NCBI RefSeq assembly: GCF_030246905.1
Contig: NZ_CP126741.1
Coordinates: 434,001 to 498,000, forward strand
Length of the DNA: 64,000 nucleotides
Source of the DNA: Microbacterium sp. zg-Y818
GTDB taxonomy: Bacteria > Actinomycetota > Actinomycetes > Actinomycetales > Microbacteriaceae
Direction of reading: 5' to 3'
Both the position numbers and the translations under genes were made by a program. The notes under the pieces are model-generated. The model saw nothing but the letters and a program-made list of their open reading frames with translations, was not told the DNA's origin and made no database searches. Below, in pieces: positions 18,199 through 27,481 of this stretch (the stretch's first letter is position 1; each line of letters starts with the position of its first letter).

Positions 18199-18442
18199 CC
18201 GCAACTAGTTGCTTTTGCCTGAACCTTGTCTGCCGCAGCGTAGCTCTTGGGGTCGCCAGGCATGCATGAAGGACGCGATTTCGGCCGAGCGGCCCAATCG
18301 GGGAGTGAGCGAGCGTCAGGAACGTTCTGGACCAGCCGCGGCTCTGTTTTGGGCGCACCTTCTCAGCGGGTGGGCCGGGTAACAGAGCCATAAGTGCAAG
18401 TTGATTCGCCCCGGGTGAATCTGAATAGGCCTGACTTTCGTT

Positions 18443-19785
18443 TGAGCCACCCCGGCATGTCCGGAGACTAGATTCCTTGGAAGGATCTGTCTCATGGGAC
18501 GTCCCAGCAAGTACCCGCGCGGGCTTCGCGAGCGCGCTGTCCGAGCGGTCGCCGAGGTGCGATCTGACTATCCGAGCGAGTATCAGGCGATGACCGCGGT
18601 CGCGGGGATGCTCGGCATCGGCTCGCCCGAGACGATCCGAACCTGGATCCGCCGGAAGCAGGTCGATGCCGGTGACCGGCTTGGTGTCACTGCCGACGCC
18701 GCGGTCGAGATCAAGCGCCTCGAGCGTGAGTACGCCGAGCTGCGGCAGGCGAACGAGATCTTGAAGGCGGCTTCGGCTTTCTCCGCGGCCGAACTCGACC
18801 GGCCACACAAGCGACGGTCGCCTTCATCGACGAGCAAAAGGACCGCCGCGATGGTGGGCTGCGGTGGGGTGTCGAGTCGATCTGCGCGGTGCTAAGTCAG
18901 CACGACGCGACGATCGCCCCATCGAGCTACTACGACGCCAGGGGACGTGGCCCGTCACCGCGGGCACTGTCGGATGAACGGTGCAAGCAGATCGTCTTGG
19001 CGATGTGGCAGAAGCAGCGGAAGGTGCTCGGCGGCCGCAAGCTCTGGCTCCGGTTGCGTCGCGACGGGCACGACATCGCCCGGTGCACGGTTGAACGTCT
19101 CATGGGAGACTTCGGCATCGCCGGCGTCGTCCGCGGGAAGCGGAAGCGTCCGGTCGATGCGGCTCCGCGGGAGACCAGGCCGACTGACCTCGTCGACCGG
19201 CAATTGGCCCGGTTCCGCACGAACCAGCTCTGGGTCGCTTACTTCACGTACGTCTGGACGTGGTCGGGGTGGGTCTATGTCGCGTTCGTGTTCGACGCGC
19301 ACTCCCGCCGCATCATCGGCTGGCGCGCCGCCACCTCGATGACCACACCGCTGGTGCTGGACAGCCTGGACATGGCGCTCTGGACCCGCAGACGCGAGGG
19401 CGTCGTCGGCTTCGCCGGGCTCACGCACCACAGCGATGCCGGGTCCGTCTATACGTCGATTGCGTTCACTGACCGGCTCGTAGACGAGGGCATCGACCCC
19501 TCGGTCGGGTCCGTCGGCGACCCCTACGACAACTCCCTCGCGGAGTCGCAGATCGGGCTCTACAAGTCCGAACTCATCCACCACGAGGGCCCGTGGCGAG
19601 ACGTCGATCGGGTCGAGGCCGCGACCGCGGCCTGGGTCCACTGGTTCAGCACCGAGCGCACCCACGGGGCGATCGATGACCTCACCCCCGTCGAGCTCGA
19701 GCAGCTCGACGGGGCTCGCACCAAACCGCTCGAACGAGCGGGTCGACACCAGCAAAACGCTCTCCGGACATGCCGGGGTGACTCA
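18443..19785 (+). mobile_element. IS3-family insertion sequence
   Basis: 1,343 bp bounded by 25-bp inverted repeats, left 18443-18467 and right 19761-19785, with one mismatch and TG/CA ends. It contains two frames, orfA and orfB, with orfB in the -1 frame. No 3-bp target duplication is seen (GTT left, GAC right). It sits between the last glycosyltransferase and the sugar transferase gene, 8 bases beyond the latter's stop, at the edge of the low-G+C island. Confidence 0.92.
18494..18895 (+). CDS. IS3-family transposase OrfA
   Basis: 133 codons. It has an N-terminal helix-turn-helix (GRPSKYPRGLRERAVRAV, then GSPETIRTWIRRKQVD) and a leucine-zipper-like coiled coil (VEIKRLEREYAELRQANEIL). The family-typical end KAASAFSAAELDRP at about 18790-18800 marks the normal OrfA end; the codons after it are out-of-frame read-through. 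A programmed -1 shift near this point would give the OrfAB transposase. ATG 18494 follows GGAAGGATCTG. Confidence 0.9.
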   Translation: MGRPSKYPRGLRERAVRAVAEVRSDYPSEYQAMTAVAGMLGIGSPETIRTWIRRKQVDAGDRLGVTADAAVEIKRLEREYAELRQANEILKAASAFSAAELDRPHKRRSPSSTSKRTAAMVGCGGVSSRSARC

Positions 19786-19797
19786 GACTTAAGCTAA
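18889..19797 (+). CDS. IS3-family transposase OrfB, first catalytic Asp lost
   Basis: The frame is in register from about 18799 (ATQATVAFIDEQ) through the GTG at 18889, so it is made as an OrfA fusion or from an internal start. It has the HTH_21 region, then the rve integrase core. The DDE triad is incomplete: the first Asp, normally in VADFTYV, is Tyr here (VAYFTYV, codon TAC at 19240-19242). The second Asp (HHSDAGSVY) and Glu (DNSLAES) are present. The protein is therefore probably inactive for transposition. The stop at 19795-19797 lies 10 bases outside the right inverted repeat, so its last residues come from flanking DNA. Confidence 0.87.
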   Translation: MLSQHDATIAPSSYYDARGRGPSPRALSDERCKQIVLAMWQKQRKVLGGRKLWLRLRRDGHDIARCTVERLMGDFGIAGVVRGKRKRPVDAAPRETRPTDLVDRQLARFRTNQLWVAYFTYVWTWSGWVYVAFVFDAHSRRIIGWRAATSMTTPLVLDSLDMALWTRRREGVVGFAGLTHHSDAGSVYTSIAFTDRLVDEGIDPSVGSVGDPYDNSLAESQIGLYKSELIHHEGPWRDVDRVEAATAAWVHWFSTERTHGAIDDLTPVELEQLDGARTKPLERAGRHQQNALRTCRGDSDLS

Positions 19798-21341
19798 TAC
19801 GCGGTTTCACCCGGGGCTAAGGCCGCTTTAGCCGTCCTGGCGAGGATGCTGAAGTCGGTCAGTAGGGACCAGTTCTCCACGTACGCCAGGTCTAGCCTCA
19901 CGCTATCCTCCCACGACAGGGACGACCTACCACTAACCTGCCACAGACCAGTGATCCCTGGCTTTGCGAGGAACCGCCGGTGCACGTGGTCTGCATACTG
20001 ATCGACCTCGGCTGGGAGAGAAGGCCGGGGGCCGACGAGCGACATCGACCCACCGATGACGTTGATCAACTGCGGCAGTTCATCGACGCTGTACCTGCGC
20101 ATGACGCGGCCGACGCGGGTAACCCGCGGGTCCTTTCGCATCTTGAAGAGAACGTCGTTGCCCGCGTCGCGCGAGTGACGGTCCAGTTCAGGGAGGATCT
20201 GCTCGGCATGCGCCACCATCGTGCGGAACTTGAGCATGGTGAAGGTCTCACCGCGGTAACCGACCCGCACCTGGCGGAACAGGATCGGGCCGGGTGACGA
20301 GAACTTGACGCACATCGCCAAAATAAACAGTACGGGCGAGATGGCGATGAGGCCGACGGTTGCCACGATCAGATCCATGAGCCGCTTTGACAGCCTCTGA
20401 CCTCGCGTGAATCGGGGGGTTTCGACGTGGATGAGGGGGAGCCCAGCTACAGGGCGCGTGTGAATTCGCGGCCCGGCGATGTCGGTGATGCTGGGGGCCA
20501 GTACCAGGTGCTGCCGCCCGGCCTCGAGGCCCCACGAGATCTGCTTCACCTTGTCCGGCGGCAGATCGTCGGTGCTCGTGACGATGACGGTGTCTGCCCC
20601 GGACGCGACGATCGCAGCCTCGACAGCGTCGACAGTCCCCACCGCTGGCACGCCGATCTCTCGCGCGACGGACGGGTTGGGCTCCGACGGCACGCACACG
20701 CCGACGACCACGTACCCCGCCCTGGGCGCGCGAAGCAGCTCACGGGCGGTCTGGGCGACGGATCGCTCGGAGCCGACGAGCAGCACGCGCGCGCTGTACT
20801 TTCCCCCTGAGCGCTGCGCGAGCAGCCACTGGCGCCACAGCCACCGGACGAACACCAGAACGAGGATTCCCAGCGGAAGGCTGAGCAGGAGGAAACCGCG
20901 GGCGACGTCGATCCGTGAAAGGAAAGCAACGATCGCGATGGCGCCGAAAAGCGAGAAACTCGCGCGGCCCACTCTCGCGTACTCGGTCGGCCCGGTGCCG
21001 ATGATTCGGTGGTCACGCGTATCAAACAGGGTCAGCGCCCACATCCACAGGGCGATCAACCCGGCGGAGAACGCCCAGTAAGAAAACTCACTGATGCGGC
21101 TGTCTTCCCGCATCGTGACCTCGGCGTTGCCCAGACCGAACCAGGCGATCTGTGTGCCGTAGACCACCCAGATCAGCACGAGCAGATCGGTCAGTGCGAG
21201 CCTGCGTGCGTAGCGGCGACGCCAGTCATCCCGCAGTGGGGGAGTCGACCGCGGCGCGCCATCGCGTTCCGAGGTGTCGACCGCGGGCCTGTCCGCGGGG
21301 CTCCGGTCAGTCCCGGGGGTCGCGAGCCGTTCGTTCGTCAC
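19794..21341 (-). CDS. Polyprenyl-phosphate sugar-1-phosphate transferase (WbaP/CpsE type)
   Basis: 515 residues. A long cytoplasmic N-terminus leads into four membrane helices (about 45-175), a central Rossmann-like CoA-binding-type domain ([17 protein letters not shown]), and a fifth hydrophobic segment. The catalytic domain has [56 protein letters not shown] and [14 protein letters not shown]. It starts repeat-unit synthesis by moving a sugar-1-phosphate to undecaprenyl phosphate. GTG 21341 follows GAGAGGAA. It ends the phosphatase-kinase-secreted protein unit and reaches to 8 bases from the insertion sequence. Confidence 0.93.
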   Translation of the reverse strand: MTNERLATPGTDRSPADRPAVDTSERDGAPRSTPPLRDDWRRRYARRLALTDLLVLIWVVYGTQIAWFGLGNAEVTMREDSRISEFSYWAFSAGLIALWMWALTLFDTRDHRIIGTGPTEYARVGRASFSLFGAIAIVAFLSRIDVARGFLLLSLPLGILVLVFVRWLWRQWLLAQRSGGKYSARVLLVGSERSVAQTARELLRAPRAGYVVVGVCVPSEPNPSVAREIGVPAVGTVDAVEAAIVASGADTVIVTSTDDLPPDKVKQISWGLEAGRQHLVLAPSITDIAGPRIHTRPVAGLPLIHVETPRFTRGQRLSKRLMDLIVATVGLIAISPVLFILAMCVKFSSPGPILFRQVRVGYRGETFTMLKFRTMVAHAEQILPELDRHSRDAGNDVLFKMRKDPRVTRVGRVMRRYSVDELPQLINVIGGSMSLVGPRPSLPAEVDQYADHVHRRFLAKPGITGLWQVSGRSSLSWEDSVRLDLAYVENWSLLTDFSILARTAKAALAPGETAY

Positions 21342-21437
21342 ACCGTTCCTCTCGCGCGTCTGGCCCCAGCGTCGTTCCCATCGAAAAGCTATCAGGTGCC
21401 TATGACGGGCGTGTAACGAAGATGACCTGCAGTGACT

Positions 21438-22346
21438 TCAGTCACCGGCCACACGCAGGCTCGAGCCAGACCACGTAAGGGTCCGCGGACCGGCCGCGAC
21501 CGCCGCAACAGCCCTGATCTCCACGCTCTCGAGGCATCCCTCGGGCGACGCTTCGTACCCGAATCGCGTGACAGACAGCCCGCTGCAACTCGTATCGGAG
21601 TGCGCAACCAGCAGGTCACCGCCATCGAGAGCCAAGGTGCCCGCGGCATCCACCACGGGCTCCCACTCCGCGTCGGCGAGGCGGAAGGCGGTGGCGTCGC
21701 AGATGAGGGCGAGCGCTCCGCCGGACGCACGGAAGCTCCAGGGGGCGGCGCAGGGAGCGTCGATCTCCCCGTTCGCCGTGATGATCACGCCGGGCTCCGT
21801 CGACGAGAGGTAGGTCGCGCGCTGCAGCAGCTCGGGGTACGGCTCCCAGAACCGCCCCTGGGTGAAGGTGCGCAGGTACTGCGTCTCGCAGTCATCGCCC
21901 ATGTCGGCGATCATCTCGGCCTCGGTGCCGGCGAAGGCGTTGAGGCTGCGCACCTGGCCGATGCCGCGATAGGTGGGAGTGACGTCGGTCCAGGTCTCTC
22001 CGCCGTCGACCGAACGTTCCACCAGGGGAGGGGTCCCCCCGCACTCGCCGCCGGTCGCGCGCCACATGGCCTCGGGTCCGATGGACAGAAACCGCTCCTC
22101 AGCGCCCGGGTGCGTGAACACCGGGGCGTCCGGCGCGGGTGGTGCGGCATCGGTGGTGGGGGAGGCAACGGGTTGCGGTCCGAGAGTGAAGGTCGGTGCC
22201 GGTGCGGCGGTAGCGGTGGCCGGGGCAGGCGTGCCGTGCTGCAGTGCCGCGCTGCTGAGCGCGACCGCACCGACAGCCAGCGCGCCGACGGCCGCCACCG
22301 CGATCACGCGGGTGGCGCGCGAAAGGTCGGGTTTTCGGCCGGGCAC
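21438..22346 (-). CDS. Secreted protein with exo-sialidase/BNR-like repeats
   Basis: 302 residues, family not recognised with certainty. A basic start and hydrophobic helix (about 12-33) form a signal anchor. A Pro/Ala/Thr-rich linker (36-75) leads to a domain with VERSVDGGETWTDVT, which fits an Asp-box (S-x-D-x-G-x-T-W), a mark of beta-propeller hydrolases and of photosystem-assembly-like propellers. Cysteines in GGECGG, DDCETQ, APCAAP, LICDAT, TSCSG and EGCLE suggest disulfides outside the cell. GTG 22346 starts 6 bases after the tyrosine-kinase stop, so it is cotranscribed with the export control genes. A role in polymer modification or sensing is inference. Confidence 0.65.
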   Translation of the reverse strand: MPGRKPDLSRATRVIAVAAVGALAVGAVALSSAALQHGTPAPATATAAPAPTFTLGPQPVASPTTDAAPPAPDAPVFTHPGAEERFLSIGPEAMWRATGGECGGTPPLVERSVDGGETWTDVTPTYRGIGQVRSLNAFAGTEAEMIADMGDDCETQYLRTFTQGRFWEPYPELLQRATYLSSTEPGVIITANGEIDAPCAAPWSFRASGGALALICDATAFRLADAEWEPVVDAAGTLALDGGDLLVAHSDTSCSGLSVTRFGYEASPEGCLESVEIRAVAAVAAGPRTLTWSGSSLRVAGD

Positions 22347-22352
22347 GGTGAG

Positions 22353-23861
22353 CTACTCGGCGGCGGCGCGTCGGGTAGCCGGCACCTGAGTCTGGACGGT
22401 CGCCCGGCCCGCCTGCTGCAGGGTGGGAACACTCGGCGCCGTGGCGACCGGCGCCTTGCGCTTGCGACCGCGCGCGGCCTTCTGCGCCGTCTCTTTCTGG
22501 ATGTACCCGTAACCGCCGTAGCCGTAGCCATAGCCGCCGTAGTACGAGTCGGGCCCGCGGGTCGGCACCATCGACAGCACCACGCCGGCGACCTTGGCGC
22601 CCACCGTCTGCAGTGCCTCCACCGCGCCCGAGAGCTGATGGCGGCTGGTGCGGCCGGCGGCGACCGCGAGGATCGCACCGCTGGTGGCGCGCGCGAGAAT
22701 GGCGGCATCCGTCACGGGAAGAAGCGGCGGGGCGTCGCACAGCACGACGTCGAAATCGCGCTCGAGAACCTCGAGCAGCTGCTGCATCTGCGTCGATCCC
22801 AGCAGCTCGCTGGGGTTCGGCGGAATCTTGCCGGCCGGCAGCACGTACAGGCTGCGGCCACCCCACGGCAGCATGACGTCGCCGACACGGGCACGCCCGA
22901 TGAGCACGTCGGTGAGGCCCGCGCCGCCCTCGATGCCGAGGTACTCGGCCACCTTGGGCTTGCGCAGATCGGCGTCGATCAGTGCCACGCGCTTGCCCGC
23001 GTCGGCCAGCGCGATGGCCAGGTTGATCGTCGTGGTCGACTTGCCCTCGCTGGGCACCGAGCTGGTGATGACGAAGCTTGCCCGGCCGCCCATGTCGAGG
23101 AACTGCAGGTTGGTGCGCAGAGCCCGGAACGACTCGGCTCGGGGGCTGAGCGGATCGGCGTGCACGATGAGCGGGCGCTCTTTGGCCTTGGGGTCGAAGG
23201 CGATGGCGCCCAGCATGGGGGCCTTGGTGACCTGCTCGACGTCGCGGGTGTTGCGCACGCGGGTGTCGAGCACGGTGCGCAGCACCGCGAAGCCGAGTCC
23301 GAGCGCCAGGCCCACGAGAGTGCCCAGCGCGAGGTTGAGCGGCACGTTGGGGCTCGACGGGCTCAGGGCCGGCTGCGCGTCGCGCACGCGCGACAGCTGC
23401 ACCGGGCTCGTGCCCGACTCGCCAGTCGGCTCGATAGCGTCGACGGCCGCGGTGAGGCTCGCGGCCAGGGCATTGGCGATCTCGGCGGCGAGCACGGGGT
23501 CGGTGTTCTCGACGGTGATGGTAATGAGTGTCGTGTTGAGGGCGGCGCTCGCGCTGACCGAGCCGGCGAGGGCCTCGGTCGTGGTGCCCAGCTCGAGCTC
23601 GGCGATGACCGGGTTCATCACGATGGGCGTCTTGACGAGCCCGACATACGTGTTGATGCGCGCCTGGGTGAAGCTCGACCCCTGCTGCAGCTCGGCGACG
23701 CTTCCGCTGGTCTGCGTCGAGACGAACACCGTGCTCGAGGACTCGTAGACCGGGGTGCGGGTCAGCGAATACGCGGCGGCTGCGCTGAGCCCCAGCAGCG
23801 TCGCGACCAGAATGATCACCCAGTTCTTGCGCAGGATGCGGATGTAGTCGCTGAGCTCCAT
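22353..23861 (-). CDS. Wzz-domain polysaccharide tyrosine autokinase (BY-kinase)
   Basis: 502 residues. The N-terminal Wzz domain begins MELSDYIRILRKNWVIILVA (first helix), with an external coiled-coil region to about 175 and a second helix near 180-200. The kinase domain has Walker A SSVPSEGKSTT, Walker A' VALIDADLRKP and Walker B DVVLCDAPP. The tail carries a Tyr/Gly cluster (YYGGYGYGYGGYGY), the usual autophosphorylation site. It sets chain length and export through phosphorylation cycling with the phosphatase next door. ATG 23861 has GAGAGGCACC upstream; the frame before it is not part of the protein. Confidence 0.93.
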   Translation of the reverse strand: MELSDYIRILRKNWVIILVATLLGLSAAAAYSLTRTPVYESSSTVFVSTQTSGSVAELQQGSSFTQARINTYVGLVKTPIVMNPVIAELELGTTTEALAGSVSASAALNTTLITITVENTDPVLAAEIANALAASLTAAVDAIEPTGESGTSPVQLSRVRDAQPALSPSSPNVPLNLALGTLVGLALGLGFAVLRTVLDTRVRNTRDVEQVTKAPMLGAIAFDPKAKERPLIVHADPLSPRAESFRALRTNLQFLDMGGRASFVITSSVPSEGKSTTTINLAIALADAGKRVALIDADLRKPKVAEYLGIEGGAGLTDVLIGRARVGDVMLPWGGRSLYVLPAGKIPPNPSELLGSTQMQQLLEVLERDFDVVLCDAPPLLPVTDAAILARATSGAILAVAAGRTSRHQLSGAVEALQTVGAKVAGVVLSMVPTRGPDSYYGGYGYGYGGYGYIQKETAQKAARGRKRKAPVATAPSVPTLQQAGRATVQTQVPATRRAAAE

Positions 23862-23913
23862 GGTGCCTCTCGGGGCATCGCGCCGAGACGGCGCATCGGT
23901 AGGACGGTCCCCG

Positions 23914-24528
23914 TCAGTCTGCCACAGGCGCGTGTCGCGCCATCGCCAGCCGCACCACCCGCACCACCTCGTCGATCGCGGGCTCCAGCTGTGCCGCCGA
24001 CAGCTCATATGTCTTCCACGATCGCCGGTACGGGTCGACCACATCGTCATCGAGCGGGTCGGCCAGCGGCTGCGACATGCCGCGCTGCGCAGCGATCAGG
24101 GCGACGAGGGCGCGCAGGCGCGCGGTGGCATCCGCTCCGGCCGCGTCGGCCGTCGCCGTGAGCTCGCGGTCATCGAGCGTGCGGGCCAGCCGGGCGAACT
24201 CGCGCACCGTGAACGTCGACCGCAGCCGCGACGGAGAAAGCTCCACTACCGCGCGGCGATGCTCACGTGCCATCGCCAGCACCAGATCGGGGGTGGCGAG
24301 GTGACGCTCTTCGAGCCACCGCGCCCGGTGGGCTTCGGCCTGATCGATCGGGATGCCGCGTGCGACCGCCAGCTCACGCGCCTCTTCGGTCATCTGCGTG
24401 CCGACGAGACCGCGGGTGCCGGCGCTGTGCACCGTCACGCCCAGATCGGCGAGGCGCTGGCGCAGCAGCAGCTCGGCCAGGGGAGAGCGGCAGATGTTCC
24501 CCGTGCAGATGGTGACGATCTCGAACAC
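23914..24528 (-). CDS. Low-molecular-weight protein tyrosine phosphatase
   Basis: 204 residues. The P-loop near the N-terminus reads CTGNICRSPLAE (C-x4-C-R-S-like), and the C-terminal general acid region is DPLDDDVVDPYRRS with the conserved DP-Y pair. It dephosphorylates the BY-kinase tyrosine tail, allowing cycles of polymer export. The GTG at 24528 is chosen because the following residues (FEIVTICTGN) are the family N-terminus; the long open frame before it is spurious. It lies 52 bases upstream of the kinase gene and heads the minus-strand unit. Confidence 0.92.
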   Translation of the reverse strand: MFEIVTICTGNICRSPLAELLLRQRLADLGVTVHSAGTRGLVGTQMTEEARELAVARGIPIDQAEAHRARWLEERHLATPDLVLAMAREHRRAVVELSPSRLRSTFTVREFARLARTLDDRELTATADAAGADATARLRALVALIAAQRGMSQPLADPLDDDVVDPYRRSWKTYELSAAQLEPAIDEVVRVVRLAMARHAPVAD

Positions 24529-24600
24529 AGCGCGACCTCCGGGGACGGCCGACTCTGCGAGCGAGTCGGCGCGGGCGGATGGCCCCGGTAACGTGGGGCC

Positions 24601-25395
24601 GTGCCCGATCAGCCTACCGACGTCGCCGTCGCGCCCCTGACGCCGCAGCAGGCGGAACCACCGCGCACCCGAACCGAGCGCCGCCGCCGCACCGATTGGC
24701 GCCTCGGCGGCCGCACCGTGCGCCCATGGCGCGGCATGCTCGCCGGGTGGGCCGTGCTCAGCCTCGGCGCCGGCGTGCTCATCGGCACGGGCTTCGTGGT
24801 GCTCTGGCCCGACCAGGCGTGGGTCGGTCCCGCCAGCACCGCTGCGCTGTGGGTGGCGATGCTCGTCCCCGTCGTCGTGGCCTTTCGCCGGTCGCGCCCG
24901 GTCGGCCTGCTGCGCCTGCGCCCGCTCGACCTTCTCTACGGCCTCATGCTCGGGCTGCTCTTGCGCCTGCTGCAGGGCTGGGCAGCGGCGGCGTTCGGCA
25001 CCGGAGCGTCCTTCCCCGTCTTTCTGACCATCGACGGCCGGCTGCCCACCGCGTGGTGGCTGACCGAAGCCCTGCCCGGCGTGATGGTCGCGCCAGTCGT
25101 CGAAGAGTTCTTCTTTCGCGCCGTGCTGCTCATCGCCGTCTACGCGGCCCTGCGCCGCGCCTACGGCGGTGTCGCCGCGGGGATAGCGGCGGTGCTCGTC
25201 TCGACGGCGCTGTTCGTCATCGTGCACTCCGTCGGGGGAGCCCTGACGCTGGATGCCGCGCTGTCGCTGAGTGCGGTGGGCCTGACCTGTGCCCTGCTCG
25301 TGCTGCTGACCGGGCGCATCTGGGGCGCCGTGCTCGTGCATGTCGTCTACAACGCGAGCTTCATCGCGCTGGGCCTGCTCGGCACGCTGGCCTGA
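24601..25395 (+). CDS. CPBP-family intramembrane metalloprotease
   Basis: 264 residues, about eight membrane helices after a basic N-terminus rich in Arg. The Abi/CAAX (CPBP) signature is complete: motif 1 VVEEFFFRAVLL (EExxxR), motif 2 FVIVHSVGG with His, and motif 3 GAVLVHVVYNASF (HxxxN). Family members cleave membrane-bound substrates; the substrate here is unknown. GTG 24601 has TAACGT 6 bases upstream and no ribosome site, the leaderless pattern. It is divergent from the phosphatase gene and convergent with the amidase gene. Confidence 0.9.
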   Translation: MPDQPTDVAVAPLTPQQAEPPRTRTERRRRTDWRLGGRTVRPWRGMLAGWAVLSLGAGVLIGTGFVVLWPDQAWVGPASTAALWVAMLVPVVVAFRRSRPVGLLRLRPLDLLYGLMLGLLLRLLQGWAAAAFGTGASFPVFLTIDGRLPTAWWLTEALPGVMVAPVVEEFFFRAVLLIAVYAALRRAYGGVAAGIAAVLVSTALFVIVHSVGGALTLDAALSLSAVGLTCALLVLLTGRIWGAVLVHVVYNASFIALGLLGTLA

Positions 25396-25603
25396 CGCCA
25401 CCCCTTCGGCCCCCACAGCCGTCTCGAAATCCACACGTACCCCCGTCGTGGTGAAACCGCGCCGCGTCACCCCCTGACGCCGCATCCCCCAAGGGCATAC
25501 TAGGGGCGCATTCGGCTGTGGTGGCGGCGTGCTGGCGGGCTCGGCACCGGAATCGGCGTCGCCGCGCGCGGTGCTGCCGCGTGGCATCCGGTGCCTGCGC
25601 GCC

Positions 25604-25635
25604 TGCGGCATCCGCCATGGTCAACGGATGCCGCA
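25604..25635. terminator. GCGGCATCC-type dyad between convergent genes
   Basis: Perfect 11-bp arms (25604-25614 and 25625-25635) with a 10-base loop, between the CPBP gene and the amidase gene. No T tract follows; it may end transcription from either side. Confidence 0.5.
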
Positions 25636-25647
25636 GACGCCGCGGTG

Positions 25648-27468
25648 TCAGCCCAGCGCGGGGTACAGCGCGGGGGCGGTGCGGTGGTGCGTCGCCTGCT
25701 CGAAGGCGTAGGCGAGCCCCAGCAGCGTGCCCTCGGCGAAGTCGCGACCGAGCAGCTCGATGTTGACGTTCGCGCCCGGGAGCTGCTCACCCTCGACGGC
25801 CTGTCCCATGGGCACCGTCACCGACGGCATGCCGGTGTTGGGGCTGAGCCGCAGGTTGGTGCTCTGCGTGCCGTAGGGGGTGCCCGACGGGTAGATGAGC
25901 GCGTCGAGCTCGAGGCCGTCGAGCATGCCGGTGACGAGCGTCTTGCCCTGTGCGAGCACGGTGGTGTGCGAGCCCTCTGGACCGGCCCACGCCTGGTACT
26001 GCTCCTCGCTCACGTTGTTGCGCTGAACGTAGACGTTGCGCCGCGAGGTCACGAAGTTGCCGCCTTCGAGAATGGCGTCGATGCTGCGTGCCGCCACGTT
26101 CGGCGCCAGGTGCGTCTCGATGTACTCGTTCAGGTCGCGCTTGAACTCGATGGTGCTGCCGCTGCCCTCGTTGAGCACGGTGTCGAGCTCCGGGGAACCG
26201 GGCACCTCGACGACCGTGGCACCGAGCGACTCGAGGGTGGCCTTGGTCTCGTTCCACAGCCGCACCGTGGTGGCGTTGCGACCGATCATCGAGGCGACGT
26301 ACCCGATGCGGGCGCCGGCGAGCGCGTTCGCGTCGAGATAAGAGGTGTACGACTCGGGCACCAGGCCTGCCTGCCGAGAGGTGACGGCGTCGGCGGGGTC
26401 GATGCCGACGACGGCATCCATCGCCACCGCCGCGTCCATCACCGAGCGCGTCATGGGGCCGCCGGTGTCTTGGCTGAGCGCCAGCGGAATGATGCCGTCC
26501 CGGCTGGCCAGGCCCACCGTCGGGCGCACGCCCACGAGCTGGTTGTACGACGCGGGCACCCGGATCGACCCGCCCGTGTCGGTACCGAAGCCGATGCCGG
26601 CCAGGTTCGCGGCGATCGCCGCGCCCGTGCCACCGCTCGACCCGCCGGCGGTGCGGCTGGTGAAGTAGGGGCTCGCGACGAGCGTGGTGGCCCCGGGCTG
26701 CTGGAACGACGTGAACTCCGAGGCGAACCCGTAGGCGAACTCGTCGAGGCTGGCCTTGGCGAGCACCACGGCACCCGCATCGCGCAGGCCCTGCACCATG
26801 AACGCGTCAGTCGCGGTCTGGTTGTCGTTCCAGCATCCGCAGCCCGCGGTGGTGACCATGTCGGCGGTGTTGTAGTTGTCCTTCAGCGCGATCGGCACGC
26901 CCAGCAGCATGCTCGTCATGCCGTCGCGGGCGCGTTCCGCGTCGGCGGCCGCGGCTGCTGCGAGGGCTGCGGGCCCGACCGTGATGATCGAGTTGAGCGG
27001 ACGCCCGCCGCCGGAGAGATCGACCAGCGCGTCGTCATAGGCGGCGATGCGGTCGATGTATCCCTGCGTGATCTCGACCGAGGTCGTGACTCCGGCGTTC
27101 ATAGCGGCCTGCATGTCGAGCACCGAGGCCTCGACCAGCTCGAACGGGCCGTCGTCGTAGACCATCCGCTGCGACAGGGCGGCGAGGTCGGCCACGGTGA
27201 TCGTGCCGTTCGCGTCGGTGTCGATGATCGCGACATCGGCCCAGCCCGGCTGGTCGCTCTTGAGACCGAGGGCGGATGCCGCGACGTCGAGGTCGGCGGT
27301 GGTCACCTGGTCGTCGCCGGTGAGGTCGAGCTCGGTGTAGTACGGCGCCAGCAGGGGAGCGGCGCTCGCCGCGGGCGCGGCTGCTGCCGGCACGCTGACG
27401 GCGGTGGCGGCGATGGTGCCGAGCACGGCGGCCGCGGCGATCGCTCCCCGGGTTCGCGTGGTGTTCAT
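25648..27468 (-). CDS. Secreted amidase with N-terminal dockerin-like module
   Basis: 606 residues. An Ala-rich signal peptide (1 to about 36) is followed by two F-hand calcium loops: residues 48-59 (DLTGDDQVTTAD) and 83-94 (DTDANGTITVAD), each followed by a helix, the layout of a type I dockerin (about 44-103). The amidase-signature domain (about 110-600) has the triad Lys196 (ALKDN), cis-Ser277 (GGSSGG) and Ser301 (GTDTGGSIR). It should hydrolyse amide bonds outside the cell; the substrate is unknown. ATG 27468 has GGAAGGGAACC just upstream; the longer frame is spurious. The adjacent upstream gene encodes a wall-anchored cohesin-like protein, a likely docking partner (inference). Confidence 0.87.
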   Translation of the reverse strand: MNTTRTRGAIAAAAVLGTIAATAVSVPAAAAPAASAAPLLAPYYTELDLTGDDQVTTADLDVAASALGLKSDQPGWADVAIIDTDANGTITVADLAALSQRMVYDDGPFELVEASVLDMQAAMNAGVTTSVEITQGYIDRIAAYDDALVDLSGGGRPLNSIITVGPAALAAAAAADAERARDGMTSMLLGVPIALKDNYNTADMVTTAGCGCWNDNQTATDAFMVQGLRDAGAVVLAKASLDEFAYGFASEFTSFQQPGATTLVASPYFTSRTAGGSSGGTGAAIAANLAGIGFGTDTGGSIRVPASYNQLVGVRPTVGLASRDGIIPLALSQDTGGPMTRSVMDAAVAMDAVVGIDPADAVTSRQAGLVPESYTSYLDANALAGARIGYVASMIGRNATTVRLWNETKATLESLGATVVEVPGSPELDTVLNEGSGSTIEFKRDLNEYIETHLAPNVAARSIDAILEGGNFVTSRRNVYVQRNNVSEEQYQAWAGPEGSHTTVLAQGKTLVTGMLDGLELDALIYPSGTPYGTQSTNLRLSPNTGMPSVTVPMGQAVEGEQLPGANVNIELLGRDFAEGTLLGLAYAFEQATHHRTAPALYPALG

Positions 27469-27481
27469 GGTTCCCTTCCGT

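Noticed and set aside
18140..18808. 222-codon minus-strand frame near the insertion sequence
   Set aside because: It crosses the IS end and orfA on the opposite strand and has no recognisable domain.
21432..24161. 909-codon plus-strand frame
   Set aside because: It lies antisense to the secreted protein, BY-kinase and phosphatase genes, all with clear motifs; no ribosome site or domain.
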